Part shown: positions 1-8,418 of the stretch, one piece after another
Numbering within the stretch: the stretch's first letter is position 1
Layout: each line of letters begins with the position of its first letter
The notes under the pieces: model-generated
Seen by the model: the letters and a program-made list of their open reading frames with translations, nothing else
What the model was told of the DNA's origin: nothing
Databases searched by the model: none
Translations under genes and position numbers: made by a program
Source: Catenibacillus sp964565805
GTDB lineage: Bacteria; Bacillota; Clostridia; Lachnospirales; Lachnospiraceae
Assembly (NCBI GenBank): GCA_964565805.1
Contig: CAZMGH010000003.1
Coordinates: forward strand, 43,991-107,990
DNA: 64,000 nt
Reading direction: 5' to 3'

Positions 1-1278
1 ATCGCCAATAATAGTCTGGATAACCGATTCATATCCGGTTTGGATACGCTGCTGGTCCAGCTGTGAGGATGCATCGTCTCCAAAGCGGTCCTCATAAGCC
101 GTTGGATCATCCACCACTTCACAAATAGGAAGCACAGCAATATCGTCATCCGTCCAGTCTACATAGGTGGGCACGATCTCAATTCCATCAATCTGCACCC
201 CATTGCTGTCCTTTGATATAAGTACGCTGGCCACGGCTCCAAGATCTCTCGGATACTGGTTAGAGGACTGATACTGCATGGAGGACAGGAAGTTTCCAAG
301 GGAATAGAAAACAACGCCTGTACGGCTTGTGCCGTCCTCTCCCTGGACATTGATCACTTCCATAGGTTTAAGTACATGAGGATAGCTGCCAAAAATCACG
401 TCAGCCCCGGCTTCTACAAGCTGCTGGGCAAGAGAACGTTCTTCATCGCTGACAGTAGATACATACCGCTCCCCAAAATGAAGGCTGACGACGACAAACT
501 CAGCGCCTTCCTGGCGCATTTGCTGGATCTGACTGCACATAAGGCTAATCTGATCTTCTGAGTAGTTATCAAGATTATTGACAATATAGCTGTTGCTGTC
601 GTCCAGCGTTTCATTCATCAGGTTCGTGTAGGCAATAAAGCCGGTATTAATCCCGTTCACATCCTGGATCATGTATTTTTGATCCGATTCTGACTTAAAG
701 GACCCTGTTTGATCAAGGCCGGCACCTGTAATAAAATCAATCGTTGACGCCACTCCGTCAATACCGCTGTCCAGCACATGGTTGTTGGCTGTAGTAAGCA
801 TATCAAAACCGGCGGCTTTTAAGTCATCTGCCGCTGCTTCTGGTATATTAAAGTTTAAGGTTTGTACATCTGCCCAGTATCCGTAATCGTTGGAGGATGC
901 ACCGTTATCCTTTCCGGCCATGGTTCCTTCCAGATTGCCAAGGGTATAGTCGGAATCGGTCAGATATTTGCTGATATATTGGAAGCTCGGCGAAAAATCG
1001 AAGCTGTCTGTGGTACTGTCATAGGCACGCTCCATTTGATAATCATAAAACATAATATCTCCAGTGCCAGTAATCTTGACCTCCTGTTCTATGTTGTCAA
1101 TGACATACTGATGGATCGCGTCTTCAATGGATATATCCTGGATATTGGTCCCGTCTGCCGTACTGCCGGATGAATAATATTCCCTGACTTCCTCCGCATT
1201 GGAATTGCACAGGAAATAGTATAGGATAAACAGCAGGACGCACCCGAGAACCAGAGCTAATTTTTTTATCTCTTTCAC
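1..1278 (-). CDS. CapA family (PGA_cap) protein, C-terminus cut by window edge
   Basis: The frame stays open from a GTG at 1278 to the left edge (426 codons visible, no stop), so the C-terminus is missing. The start is set by AGGAGGTGAT four bases upstream. Residues about 5-24 form one hydrophobic segment, so the protein is probably exported or membrane-anchored. The rest matches the CapA/PgsA metallophosphatase-like family: TGTGDIMF, GNLEGT, TANNHVLDSG, SLHFGERY, GSYPHVLKP and FYSLGNF are in the family order. Family members are linked to poly-gamma-glutamate or capsule functions, but many are uncharacterised. It lies 15 bases behind alaS and is probably co-transcribed with it. Family is secure, substrate unknown. 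Confidence 0.85.
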   Translation of the reverse strand, partial: MKEIKKLALVLGCVLLFILYYFLCNSNAEEVREYYSSGSTADGTNIQDISIEDAIHQYVIDNIEQEVKITGTGDIMFYDYQMERAYDSTTDSFDFSPSFQYISKYLTDSDYTLGNLEGTMAGKDNGASSNDYGYWADVQTLNFNIPEAAADDLKAAGFDMLTTANNHVLDSGIDGVASTIDFITGAGLDQTGSFKSESDQKYMIQDVNGINTGFIAYTNLMNETLDDSNSYIVNNLDNYSEDQISLMCSQIQQMRQEGAEFVVVSLHFGERYVSTVSDEERSLAQQLVEAGADVIFGSYPHVLKPMEVINVQGEDGTSRTGVVFYSLGNFLSSMQYQSSNQYPRDLGAVASVLISKDSNGVQIDGIEIVPTYVDWTDDDIAVLPICEVVDDPTAYEDRFGDDASSQLDQQRIQTGYESVIQTIIGD

Positions 1279-1293
1279 AGGTATCACCTCCTG

Positions 1294-3936
1294 TTATCGG
1301 AGCTGATCGTTTAATACCTGGACTGCTTCTTTTAAAGCAGCGTCAATGCCTGCCGGATTTTTGCCTCCGGCCTGGGCCATATTGGGGCGTCCTCCGCCTC
1401 CTCCGCCCACAAGCTTGGCAATTCCCTTAATCAGGTTGCCTGCATGAGCGCCGTTTTTCATGGCCTGATCTGTGGCCATGGACAGAAGGCTGACTTTCCC
1501 GTCCTTTTCAGAGGCCAGGACGATAACGCCTTCGCCAAGCTTTGCTTTAAGCTGATCGCCTAAGTTCATCAGTCCCGGCATATCCACACCGGGAACTTTA
1601 GCTGCCAGAAGGGCTGTCCCCTTAACGTCTTGGACCTGATCCATAACGTCCCCTAAAGCTTCTCTTGCCATTTTATTTTTAAGCTTTTCATTTTCAGAGG
1701 ACAATGTACGCACTTCCTCTGTTAAAGTCTCAATACGTTTTACAAGGGCCCCAGGCTCGCACTTAGCTGCGTGGGCAGCGTCCTTTAATTCCTGTTCAAG
1801 ACCTGCATAGTACTTAAATACCCCGTCGCCGGTCAACGCCTCGATACGCCGCACACCGGCTGCTACGCCGCCTTCAGAGATGATCTTAAAGGCCCGGATG
1901 GCGCCGGTATTGGATACATGGGTACCGCCGCAAAGCTCTTTTGAAAAATCTCCCATGGATACGACACGTACATTTTTGTCATACTTTTCCCCAAATAAGG
2001 CCATAGCCCCGGTCTTTTTGGCCTCGTTAATGTCCATGACTTTTGTAAGCACAGGAAGGTTGGCGTCAATCTGCTCATTGACAATATCCTCCGCCTTCTG
2101 AAGCTCTTCCGGCGTCATAGGTGAAAAGTGGGTAAAGTCAAAACGCAGGTGCTTTTCGTTATTGCTGGAACCTGCCTGCTGTACATGATTGCCAAGAACC
2201 ATCTGGAGCGCCTTCTGAAGAAGGTGGGTGGCGCTGTGGTTTTTAGCTGTGGCGCTGCGCTTTTTATGATCAATAGCCAGATCCACTTTGTCACCGAATT
2301 TAAACATACCTTTGGTCACAACGCCTGCATGGCCGATCTTGCCGCCCTGGAGCTTGATAGTGTCTTTAACGACAAATTCATTATCTCCGCAGGTAATCAC
2401 ACCGGTATCTGCCTCCTGGCCGCCGCTGGTGGCGTAGAATGGAGTTTCACTGACAATAACGGTACCTTTCTGGCCATCTACAAGAGCTTCCACAAGCTCA
2501 TCTTCTGTTGTCAGCACAAGGATGTCTGATGTATAGCAGGTATATTCATAACCGACAAAACGGCTGGTAATGGACGGATCAATGGACTGATATACTGTCA
2601 CATCAGCGCCCATATAATTCGTTGTCTTTCTGGCCTTACGAGCCATATCCCGCTGACAGTCCATGGCTGCCTTAAAGCCGTCATGGTCGATGGTGATACC
2701 GTCCTCTTCCAGAATCTCTTCTGTAAGATCCATAGGGAATCCGTAAGTATCATATAACTTAAAGGCATCATCCCCGGACAAGATCTCTTTTCCGGAAGCA
2801 AGAAGCTGTGCCTTCATATCGCTTAAAATAGTTAAGCCCTGGTCCAGCGTTTTATTAAACTTATCCTCTTCTTCATTAATTACCTTAAAAATAAATTCCT
2901 TCTTTTCCTCTAATTCCGGATAGCCGTCTTTAGAGGTTTCGATGACTGTATTGCTTAAGTTTGCAAGGAACTTGCCGGAAATCCCCAGCAAACGTCCGTG
3001 GCGGGCTGCCCGGCGGAGAAGACGGCGCAGCACATAGCCCCGTCCTTCATTGGAAGGCAGGATGCCATCGGAAACCATAAAGGTTACGGAACGGATATGG
3101 TCTGTGATAATACGGATGGATACGTCGGACTTGTGGTTTTCCTTGTAGGCAACGCCGGCCAGACGGCAAACATCTTCTCTCAGCGCCTTAATCGTATCTA
3201 CATCAAAAATAGAATCCACGTCCTGGACAACGCTGGCAAGCCGCTCCAGGCCCATACCTGTATCAATATTTTTACTTTCCAGCAGCTCATAATGGCCATG
3301 ACCGTCATTTTCAAACTGGGTAAATACATTATTCCAAATTTCCATATAACGGTCGCAGTCGCAGCCTACCGTACAGCCTGGTTTGCCGCAGCCGTACTTT
3401 TCGCCCCGGTCATAGTAGATCTCAGAGCAGGGGCCGCAGGGACCGGCGCCGTGCTCCCAAAAGTTGTCCTCTTTGCCAAAACGGAAGATCCGCTCCGCAG
3501 GGATGCCGATCTCCTTATTCCAAATATTAAAGGCCTCATCATCGTCCACATAAACGGAAGGATACAGACGATCCTCCTCAAGGCCGATGACCTTTGTAAG
3601 GAATTCCCAGGACCAGGCAATGGCTTCATGCTTAAAGTAATCCCCAAAGGAAAAGTTCCCAAGCATTTCAAAAAATGTGCCGTGACGGTCGGTTTTTCCG
3701 ATATTTTCAATATCGCCGGTACGAATACATTTCTGACATGTAGTCACCCGGGGGCATGGAGGAAGCTCCTGCTTGGTGAAGTATGGCTTTAACGGCGCCA
3801 TACCGGAGTTGATCAGCAGCAAACTATTATCATTATGAGGAATCAGTGAAAAACTTTTCATCACCAGATGCCCCTTACTTGCAAAAAAGTCCAGATACAT
3901 TTTTCTTAATTCATTTAATCCGTAGAATCTATTCAC
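1294..3936 (-). CDS. alaS: alanyl-tRNA synthetase
   Basis: Charges tRNA-Ala in the cytoplasm. The 880-residue length is normal for full-length AlaRS. The N-terminal class II catalytic core is present (TFFEMLGNFSFGDYFK), then the editing domain with the HSATHLL zinc histidines near residue 570 and CGGTHVSNTG near 670, and a C-terminal DHHA1 domain with a glycine-rich stretch and GRPNMAQAGG. The ATG at 3936 has AGGAGG at normal spacing. Transcription probably starts from the consensus promoter at 4133-4161, giving a leader of about 190 bases. capA follows directly, so alaS is the first gene of a two-gene unit. Confidence 0.98.
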   Translation of the reverse strand: MNRFYGLNELRKMYLDFFASKGHLVMKSFSLIPHNDNSLLLINSGMAPLKPYFTKQELPPCPRVTTCQKCIRTGDIENIGKTDRHGTFFEMLGNFSFGDYFKHEAIAWSWEFLTKVIGLEEDRLYPSVYVDDDEAFNIWNKEIGIPAERIFRFGKEDNFWEHGAGPCGPCSEIYYDRGEKYGCGKPGCTVGCDCDRYMEIWNNVFTQFENDGHGHYELLESKNIDTGMGLERLASVVQDVDSIFDVDTIKALREDVCRLAGVAYKENHKSDVSIRIITDHIRSVTFMVSDGILPSNEGRGYVLRRLLRRAARHGRLLGISGKFLANLSNTVIETSKDGYPELEEKKEFIFKVINEEEDKFNKTLDQGLTILSDMKAQLLASGKEILSGDDAFKLYDTYGFPMDLTEEILEEDGITIDHDGFKAAMDCQRDMARKARKTTNYMGADVTVYQSIDPSITSRFVGYEYTCYTSDILVLTTEDELVEALVDGQKGTVIVSETPFYATSGGQEADTGVITCGDNEFVVKDTIKLQGGKIGHAGVVTKGMFKFGDKVDLAIDHKKRSATAKNHSATHLLQKALQMVLGNHVQQAGSSNNEKHLRFDFTHFSPMTPEELQKAEDIVNEQIDANLPVLTKVMDINEAKKTGAMALFGEKYDKNVRVVSMGDFSKELCGGTHVSNTGAIRAFKIISEGGVAAGVRRIEALTGDGVFKYYAGLEQELKDAAHAAKCEPGALVKRIETLTEEVRTLSSENEKLKNKMAREALGDVMDQVQDVKGTALLAAKVPGVDMPGLMNLGDQLKAKLGEGVIVLASEKDGKVSLLSMATDQAMKNGAHAGNLIKGIAKLVGGGGGGRPNMAQAGGKNPAGIDAALKEAVQVLNDQLR

Positions 3937-4132
3937 GATGAATACCTCCTGTAAGCAGCTTTATCTAAAACAATGACAGAAACCCGCCAACAAAAAGGCG
4001 CAAAAACACCCCTTTACCTTGCCGAAACCTTCTGTTTTGCTAAATATCAATTATTATAACGTTGGTTTTAGTTTTATTTTCCGGGATAAATTGATTTCAG
4101 GGCGCACCAATGCCCTCTCCCGACATCATTTA
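3937..4132 (-). other. long untranslated leader of alaS
   Basis: About 190 bases separate the predicted transcription start (near 4126) from the alaS ATG. I looked for a T-box, the usual regulator of aminoacyl-tRNA synthetase genes in Firmicutes, but the conserved AGGGTGGTACCGCG-type element is not present. A weak hairpin followed by TTTTT (AAAGG pairing with CCTTT, near 3986-4010) could be an attenuator but is not convincing. Confidence 0.4.
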
Positions 4133-4161
4133 ATTATACGGTGAAATAAAATCTTTGTCAA
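4133..4161 (-). promoter_or_regulatory. sigma-A promoter of alaS
   Basis: Read on the minus strand: TTGACA (4156-4161), a 17-base spacer, TATAAT (4133-4138). Both boxes match the consensus fully. Confidence 0.85.
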
Positions 4162-4201
4162 CGCATTTGAAAGGTTTTATAGACATAAAAAAGCCATAAA
4201 A

Positions 4202-4244
4202 AAGCCGCCGGTACAAACACCTTTCATGCTTGTACCGGCGGCTT
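4202..4244 (-). terminator. intrinsic terminator of the histidine operon
   Basis: A perfect 15-bp stem (4202-4216 with 4230-4244) and a 13-base loop, followed on the minus strand by TTTTTT. It lies 25 bases after the hisIE stop. Confidence 0.93.
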
Positions 4245-4268
4245 ACTCATCCCTGGTAACCGCAGCTC

Positions 4269-5648
4269 TTAATGACGTTTTGCCAGTTCCCGGAAAATTT
4301 CATCCCAAGTCAGTCTTTTTTCTGCCATAAGGACGATCATGTGATAGAGAAAATCTGAAATTTCATATTTTAATTCCGCAGGATCAGGATTTTTAGCCGC
4401 AATGACGATTTCCGTAGCTTCCTCTCCCACCTTTTTCAGAATCTTGTCAATACCCTTGTCAAAAAGGTAGTTTGTGTAAGAGCCTTCCTTTGGATGGAGT
4501 TTTCGGTCGGTCACCGTGTCCATGATCTCCTGAAGGATAGCGGCAGGATTTACGTCATCATCGTCTTTTTTTACAAGATTGGTGAAAAAGCAGCTTTCAT
4601 TTCCTGTATGGCAGGCAGCGCCGATCTGCTTAACTTTGGCAAGGATCGTATCCTTATCACAATCAATATCCAAAGACCGGACAAACTGATAATGACCGGA
4701 AGTATCTCCTTTTTTCCATAAGCACTGCCGACTGCGGCTGTAGTAGGTCATCCGTCCGCTGCGGATTGTTTCGTTATAGGATTCCTCATTCATATAAGCC
4801 AGCATAAGCACCTTTCCGGTCTTATAATCCTGAGTGACCACCGGCACCAGTCCGTCGCTGTTTTTCTTAAACTCACTAAAAGGAATGGCGCTTTCAAAAA
4901 CTTGCACCGGGATCCCGGCTGCCTTTAAGTCTTTTTTTAATGATGTAAAATCCTGGTTTCCAGGGCAGTTTTTTCCATCCCACGGCTCACGGCAATGTTC
5001 CAAATCCTCGGATTCCCCGAAATTTCCTGGATTCAAAGAAAGATCTATCCAGGTGATTCCGGAAACCTGGGGAATGGCCAAAAGCTGGGAAAGCTCTTTA
5101 AAGCTTTCTGAAATATCCCACAGCGGCCCTGCTTCCAGGCAAAGAATGACTGAAAGCTTTTGCTCGAAGATCACATCCTTATACCGAGTAAAAGTTTCCC
5201 GGGCCATAAGCCACTGGCTGCAGCCGGTAATCTGAATAAGTTCTTTAAACTGGTCCGGCTGGGGTTGCTCTTGCACCGGAGTGTTAAAAAATGTCCCAAG
5301 GACATTTTCCTGACCAAAACGGGCAATTCCTTCCTTCATCGTCTCGCTGCGGCCGCCCTCCAGAGGGTTCATCACAATTCGTGAAGCGCCTGCATACAGG
5401 ATCTTTTTAATATCTTCAAATCTTGGGAAGACCTGAAATACAGTAAGTAAAGTATCTGTACCTTTAGTTATATCCCCAAGAAAACGAATCAACGTTTCTT
5501 CCTGATCGTGGCTGCTTGCCCGGCTATCCCATACCAGGATGCCGTCAGCGCCGTTTTCCTCCATAGCGCGGGCCTTCTGGAACGCCATTTGGGTGTTTTT
5601 TTCATTATCCGTCAGAAGAATGGACGGAAGGATCATTTTAGTTTTCAT
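4269..5648 (-). CDS. hisIE: HisIE with an N-terminal degenerate HisF-like barrel
   Basis: A 459-residue protein, about twice the size of a normal HisIE (roughly 200-220). Residues about 1-230 align by eye with HisF over GADGILVWDSRASSHDQEE and ILYAGASRIVMN, but lack the catalytic aspartates (HisF PCLDV is LPSILL here; the VAIDAK segment is GTFFNT) and the phosphate-binding GGG (FQVFP here). Residues about 265-360 are HisI (phosphoribosyl-AMP cyclohydrolase: KGDTSGH, DIDCDKD, ACHTGNESCF). Residues about 370-459 are HisE (phosphoribosyl-ATP pyrophosphatase: GSYTNYLF, KVGEEATE). HisI and HisE look intact; the barrel is probably inactive or repurposed. It overlaps hisA by 11 bases and ends the operon. 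Confidence 0.9.
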   Translation of the reverse strand: MKTKMILPSILLTDNEKNTQMAFQKARAMEENGADGILVWDSRASSHDQEETLIRFLGDITKGTDTLLTVFQVFPRFEDIKKILYAGASRIVMNPLEGGRSETMKEGIARFGQENVLGTFFNTPVQEQPQPDQFKELIQITGCSQWLMARETFTRYKDVIFEQKLSVILCLEAGPLWDISESFKELSQLLAIPQVSGITWIDLSLNPGNFGESEDLEHCREPWDGKNCPGNQDFTSLKKDLKAAGIPVQVFESAIPFSEFKKNSDGLVPVVTQDYKTGKVLMLAYMNEESYNETIRSGRMTYYSRSRQCLWKKGDTSGHYQFVRSLDIDCDKDTILAKVKQIGAACHTGNESCFFTNLVKKDDDDVNPAAILQEIMDTVTDRKLHPKEGSYTNYLFDKGIDKILKKVGEEATEIVIAAKNPDPAELKYEISDFLYHMIVLMAEKRLTWDEIFRELAKRH

Positions 5649-6378
5649 TTCCAGTCATTCCTTTTTCAAAAATATCAATAGCCTCTTTTAAGTCCACATC
5701 TCCGTTATATAAGGAAGATGCAATAATAACTCCTTCCACATTAATCTGGCTGATGGCTTCAAGGTCAGATAGGCTGGCAACGCCGCCTCCATAAATGACC
5801 TTTACATTGGTCCGGGCCACCAGCTCCCGGGTGTTGTCAATGCTGGGCCCTTCATGGAGGGAGGACCTGTAAATATCTGTATAGATCACTGTAGCAACGC
5901 CGCACTCGCCCATTCCGTTAATCAGGGAAATAGGATTATACTTGCTTAACCGTTCTCTGCCTTCAATGGCCACCATGCCATTGACCGCGTCAATGCCTGC
6001 AACAAAATGCTCGCTTCCAAAAAACGCAACAGCCTCTTCTACAAAACGGTTGCTTTGGACAGCCTGGGTGGCGCACACAACCCTCTGGGCGCCACCATTG
6101 AGAATATGGTCAATATCCTTGATCGTCCGTATTCCCCCGCCCACCTGGATGGGGATGTTTACCGACCGGGCGATTTCCCGGATCAGATCATCATGAATCG
6201 GATACCCCATGACTGCTCCGTCTACGTCCACAATATGGATGCAGGATGCTCCTGCATCCTCCCAGATTTTTGCCAGTTTTATCGGAGAGCTTGTAAAAAT
6301 GTTCTGCTTATCTGAAGCATCTGACGATGGATTAAAGCATTTTCCGTTTTTAATATGAATGGTTGGATATAATTGCAT
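5638..6378 (-). CDS. hisA: HisA-family isomerase with an altered active-site residue
   Basis: Expected to isomerise ProFAR to PRFAR in histidine synthesis. The length (246 residues) and (beta/alpha)8 motifs fit HisA: VDVDGAVMG, VQVGGGIRTIKDID, GIDAVNG (second catalytic Asp) and YGGGVASLSDLEAI. However, the first strand reads YPTIHIKNGKC where HisA enzymes have PAIDxxDGxxVRL, so the catalytic base Asp is a His, and the DGT segment after TDI reads SSLHEG. It could be a variant HisA, a neofunctionalised barrel or an enzyme with altered mechanism. Its place between hisB and hisIE supports the HisA assignment. Start ATG 6378, with AAAGGT upstream. Confidence 0.85.
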   Translation of the reverse strand: MQLYPTIHIKNGKCFNPSSDASDKQNIFTSSPIKLAKIWEDAGASCIHIVDVDGAVMGYPIHDDLIREIARSVNIPIQVGGGIRTIKDIDHILNGGAQRVVCATQAVQSNRFVEEAVAFFGSEHFVAGIDAVNGMVAIEGRERLSKYNPISLINGMGECGVATVIYTDIYRSSLHEGPSIDNTRELVARTNVKVIYGGGVASLSDLEAISQINVEGVIIASSLYNGDVDLKEAIDIFEKGMTGNEN

Positions 6379-6396
6379 AACTATGACCTTTCTTTT

Positions 6397-6987
6397 CTAT
6401 AGCGCCCCTTTAGTGGACAGTACATCTTGGATACGGGCATCCATCCCCACAGCTTCATCTAAAGCCTTGGCAAATGCTTTAAAGATCCCTTCAATAATAT
6501 GATGATTATTTTCACCGGAAAGTAATTTAATATGAAGATTCATACCCGCACTGTAGGAAATGGCATAGAAAAATTCCCGTACCATTTCTGTATCAAAATC
6601 TCCCACACGCTCACTGCTTAAGGAGACATCATAACCTAAGTAAGGCCTTCCGGACAGATCCATGGCAGCCAGAACTAAAACATCATCCATGGGAAGAATA
6701 AATGAACCAAAGCGACGGATTCCTTTTTTGTCTCCCACAGCCTTTTTTATAGCCTCTCCTAAAACAATCCCGGTGTCCTCAATGGTGTGGTGGCAGTCTA
6801 CGTACAAATCACCTGCTGCCTTCAGATCAAGATCGAAAAAACCATGGCGGGCAAAGCTGTTAAGCATGTGGTCAAAAAAACCGATGCCGGTTTCAATCTG
6901 TGCCTTGCCCTGTCCGTCCAGGCTCAGACGCATGGTAATGTCAGTTTCACTGGTCTTTCTGTGTATCGTTGCAATGCGTTCACCCAT
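6397..6987 (-). CDS. hisB: imidazoleglycerol-phosphate dehydratase
   Basis: Dehydrates imidazoleglycerol phosphate to imidazoleacetol phosphate, a manganese-dependent step. The two metal-binding motifs are present: DCHHTIEDTG and NNHHIIEG. I chose the ATG at 6987 (196 residues, the usual length of the single-function enzyme) because AGGAGG lies eight bases before it; a longer reading from 7047 would overlap hisD and has no ribosome binding site. hisD ends 25 bases upstream. There is no fused histidinol phosphatase domain, so that activity must come from another gene. Confidence 0.96.
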   Translation of the reverse strand: MGERIATIHRKTSETDITMRLSLDGQGKAQIETGIGFFDHMLNSFARHGFFDLDLKAAGDLYVDCHHTIEDTGIVLGEAIKKAVGDKKGIRRFGSFILPMDDVLVLAAMDLSGRPYLGYDVSLSSERVGDFDTEMVREFFYAISYSAGMNLHIKLLSGENNHHIIEGIFKAFAKALDEAVGMDARIQDVLSTKGAL

Positions 6988-7012
6988 TGGCAAAAACCTC
7001 CTGTGGTTTGGA

Positions 7013-8305
7013 TCAGTCTTTAAAACGTACCCTAATGGAATTGGCATGGGCCGTTAAAAACTCAGCCTCAGCAAAGTGGATAATGTCATCCTTGGCAGCC
7101 TTGAGAGCTTCCCTGGAATAATAAATAATACTGGATTTCTTTACAAAATCGTCAACCCCTAAAGGCGAGAAAAACTTGGCTGTACCATTCGTAGGCAGGA
7201 TATGGTTGGGACCTGCAAAGTAATCTCCCAAAGGCTCAGAGCTGTTTTCTCCAAGGAAGATAGCGCCGGCATTTTTGATCTTTGTCATCACCTCAAAAGG
7301 ATTGGCTGTGACGATTTCCAGATGCTCTGAGGCAATGTCATTGGCAATATCAATAGCTCTGTCCATATTATCGGCGATAAGAATATATCCGTAGTTATTT
7401 AAAGATTTCTCCAGGATGGCTTTTCTGGAAAGCTGCTCTGCAAAGGTATCTATCCACCGGGATACCTCCTGGGCTAATGTTTCGCTTGTGGTAACAAGAA
7501 TGGCGCTAGCCAGTTCGTCGTGTTCGGCCTGGGATAAAAGATCTGCTGCCACATATTCCGGGTTGGCTGTGTCGTCAGCAATCACAAGGATCTCGCTGGG
7601 ACCGGCAATGGAATCAATACTTACATGGCCGTATACAGCTTTTTTAGCCAAAGCCACATAAATATTTCCCGGACCTACGATCTTATCTACTTTTGGAACA
7701 GAGTCTGTGCCATAGGCAAGAGCGGCAATGGCCTGGGCGCCGCCCACCTTAAAGATTTTTGTGGCTCCGGCCTCACAGGCAGCCACAAGGGTGGTCGGAT
7801 TTACACGTCCGTCTTTTCCCGGAGGCGTCACCATAATGATCTCCTCCACTCCGGCAACCTGAGCAGGAATAGTGTTCATCAATACAGAGGAAGGATAAGC
7901 AGCCTTTCCTCCCGGCACATAGATTCCGGCAGAGGCCAGAGGGGTGACTTTCTGACCAAGGATCGTCCCGTCAGGGGTGGTGTCAAACCAGCCGTAATGC
8001 TTCTGCTTTTCATGGTAAGAGCGGATATTTGCCATGGAGCGGCGGATCACTTCAAGAAGCTCTTGATCTACCTGGTCATAGGCCTGGCGAATCTCCGCCT
8101 CACTGACCTGTACAGTGTCTTTGTTCAGCTTTGCGCCGTCAAATTTTTCAGTATATTCAAAAAGGGCCTCGTCCCCTCTTTTTCTTACATCCTCCACAAT
8201 TTCGGACACAGTGCCTTCATATTCTGTATAATTATTCGGACTGCGTTTAAGAAGGTCGTTCAAGATGTCCCCGGCGCTTGTGTGTGTTAAACGTAATGTT
8301 TTCAT
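7013..8305 (-). CDS. hisD: histidinol dehydrogenase
   Basis: Oxidises histidinol to histidine with NAD in the last two pathway steps; zinc enzyme. The 430-residue length is typical. Recognisable motifs are GTVSEIVEDVRKRGDEAL, PGGKAAYPSSVLM, GPGNIYVALAK, IAGPSEILVIAD and ASEHLEI. The ATG at 8305 has AAGGAGG upstream. It has its own consensus promoter (8366-8394) inside the operon, so hisD-B-A-IE may be transcribed separately from hisZ-G. Confidence 0.97.
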   Translation of the reverse strand: MKTLRLTHTSAGDILNDLLKRSPNNYTEYEGTVSEIVEDVRKRGDEALFEYTEKFDGAKLNKDTVQVSEAEIRQAYDQVDQELLEVIRRSMANIRSYHEKQKHYGWFDTTPDGTILGQKVTPLASAGIYVPGGKAAYPSSVLMNTIPAQVAGVEEIIMVTPPGKDGRVNPTTLVAACEAGATKIFKVGGAQAIAALAYGTDSVPKVDKIVGPGNIYVALAKKAVYGHVSIDSIAGPSEILVIADDTANPEYVAADLLSQAEHDELASAILVTTSETLAQEVSRWIDTFAEQLSRKAILEKSLNNYGYILIADNMDRAIDIANDIASEHLEIVTANPFEVMTKIKNAGAIFLGENSSEPLGDYFAGPNHILPTNGTAKFFSPLGVDDFVKKSSIIYYSREALKAAKDDIIHFAEAEFLTAHANSIRVRFKD

Positions 8306-8323
8306 ATATCCTCCTTATGTCGC

Positions 8324-8355
8324 AGGACCGGCTTTGTCTTTTGCCGCCCGGTCCT
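8324..8355 (-). other. hairpin in the hisD leader
   Basis: A perfect 8-bp stem (AGGACCGG at 8324-8331 with CCGGTCCT at 8348-8355) lies between the internal promoter and the hisD ribosome binding site. No T-run follows on either strand, so it is not a simple terminator. Confidence 0.5.
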
Positions 8356-8365
8356 TAGCATCACC

Positions 8366-8394
8366 ATTATATCAAATACGGAAAAAAATTTCAA
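8366..8394 (-). promoter_or_regulatory. internal promoter before hisD
   Basis: Minus strand: TTGAAA (8389-8394), 17-base spacer, TATAAT (8366-8371). It lies in the 113-base gap between hisG and hisD. Confidence 0.75.
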
Positions 8395-8418
8395 TCTTGC
8401 CCCTTTAAGGAACACAGG

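Noticed and set aside
2998..3792. Plus-strand 264-residue frame inside alaS
   Set aside because: It lies opposite the conserved AlaRS core, has no family match and no ribosome binding site; a shadow frame.
3937..4132. T-box riboswitch before alaS
   Set aside because: The conserved antiterminator sequence is not present and no specifier loop could be made out.
7625..8290. Plus-strand 221-residue frame opposite hisD
   Set aside because: Antisense to a highly conserved enzyme, with no recognisable motif.
8324..8355. Terminator between hisG and hisD
   Set aside because: The stem has no following T-run on either strand; the next sequence is the hisD ribosome binding site.
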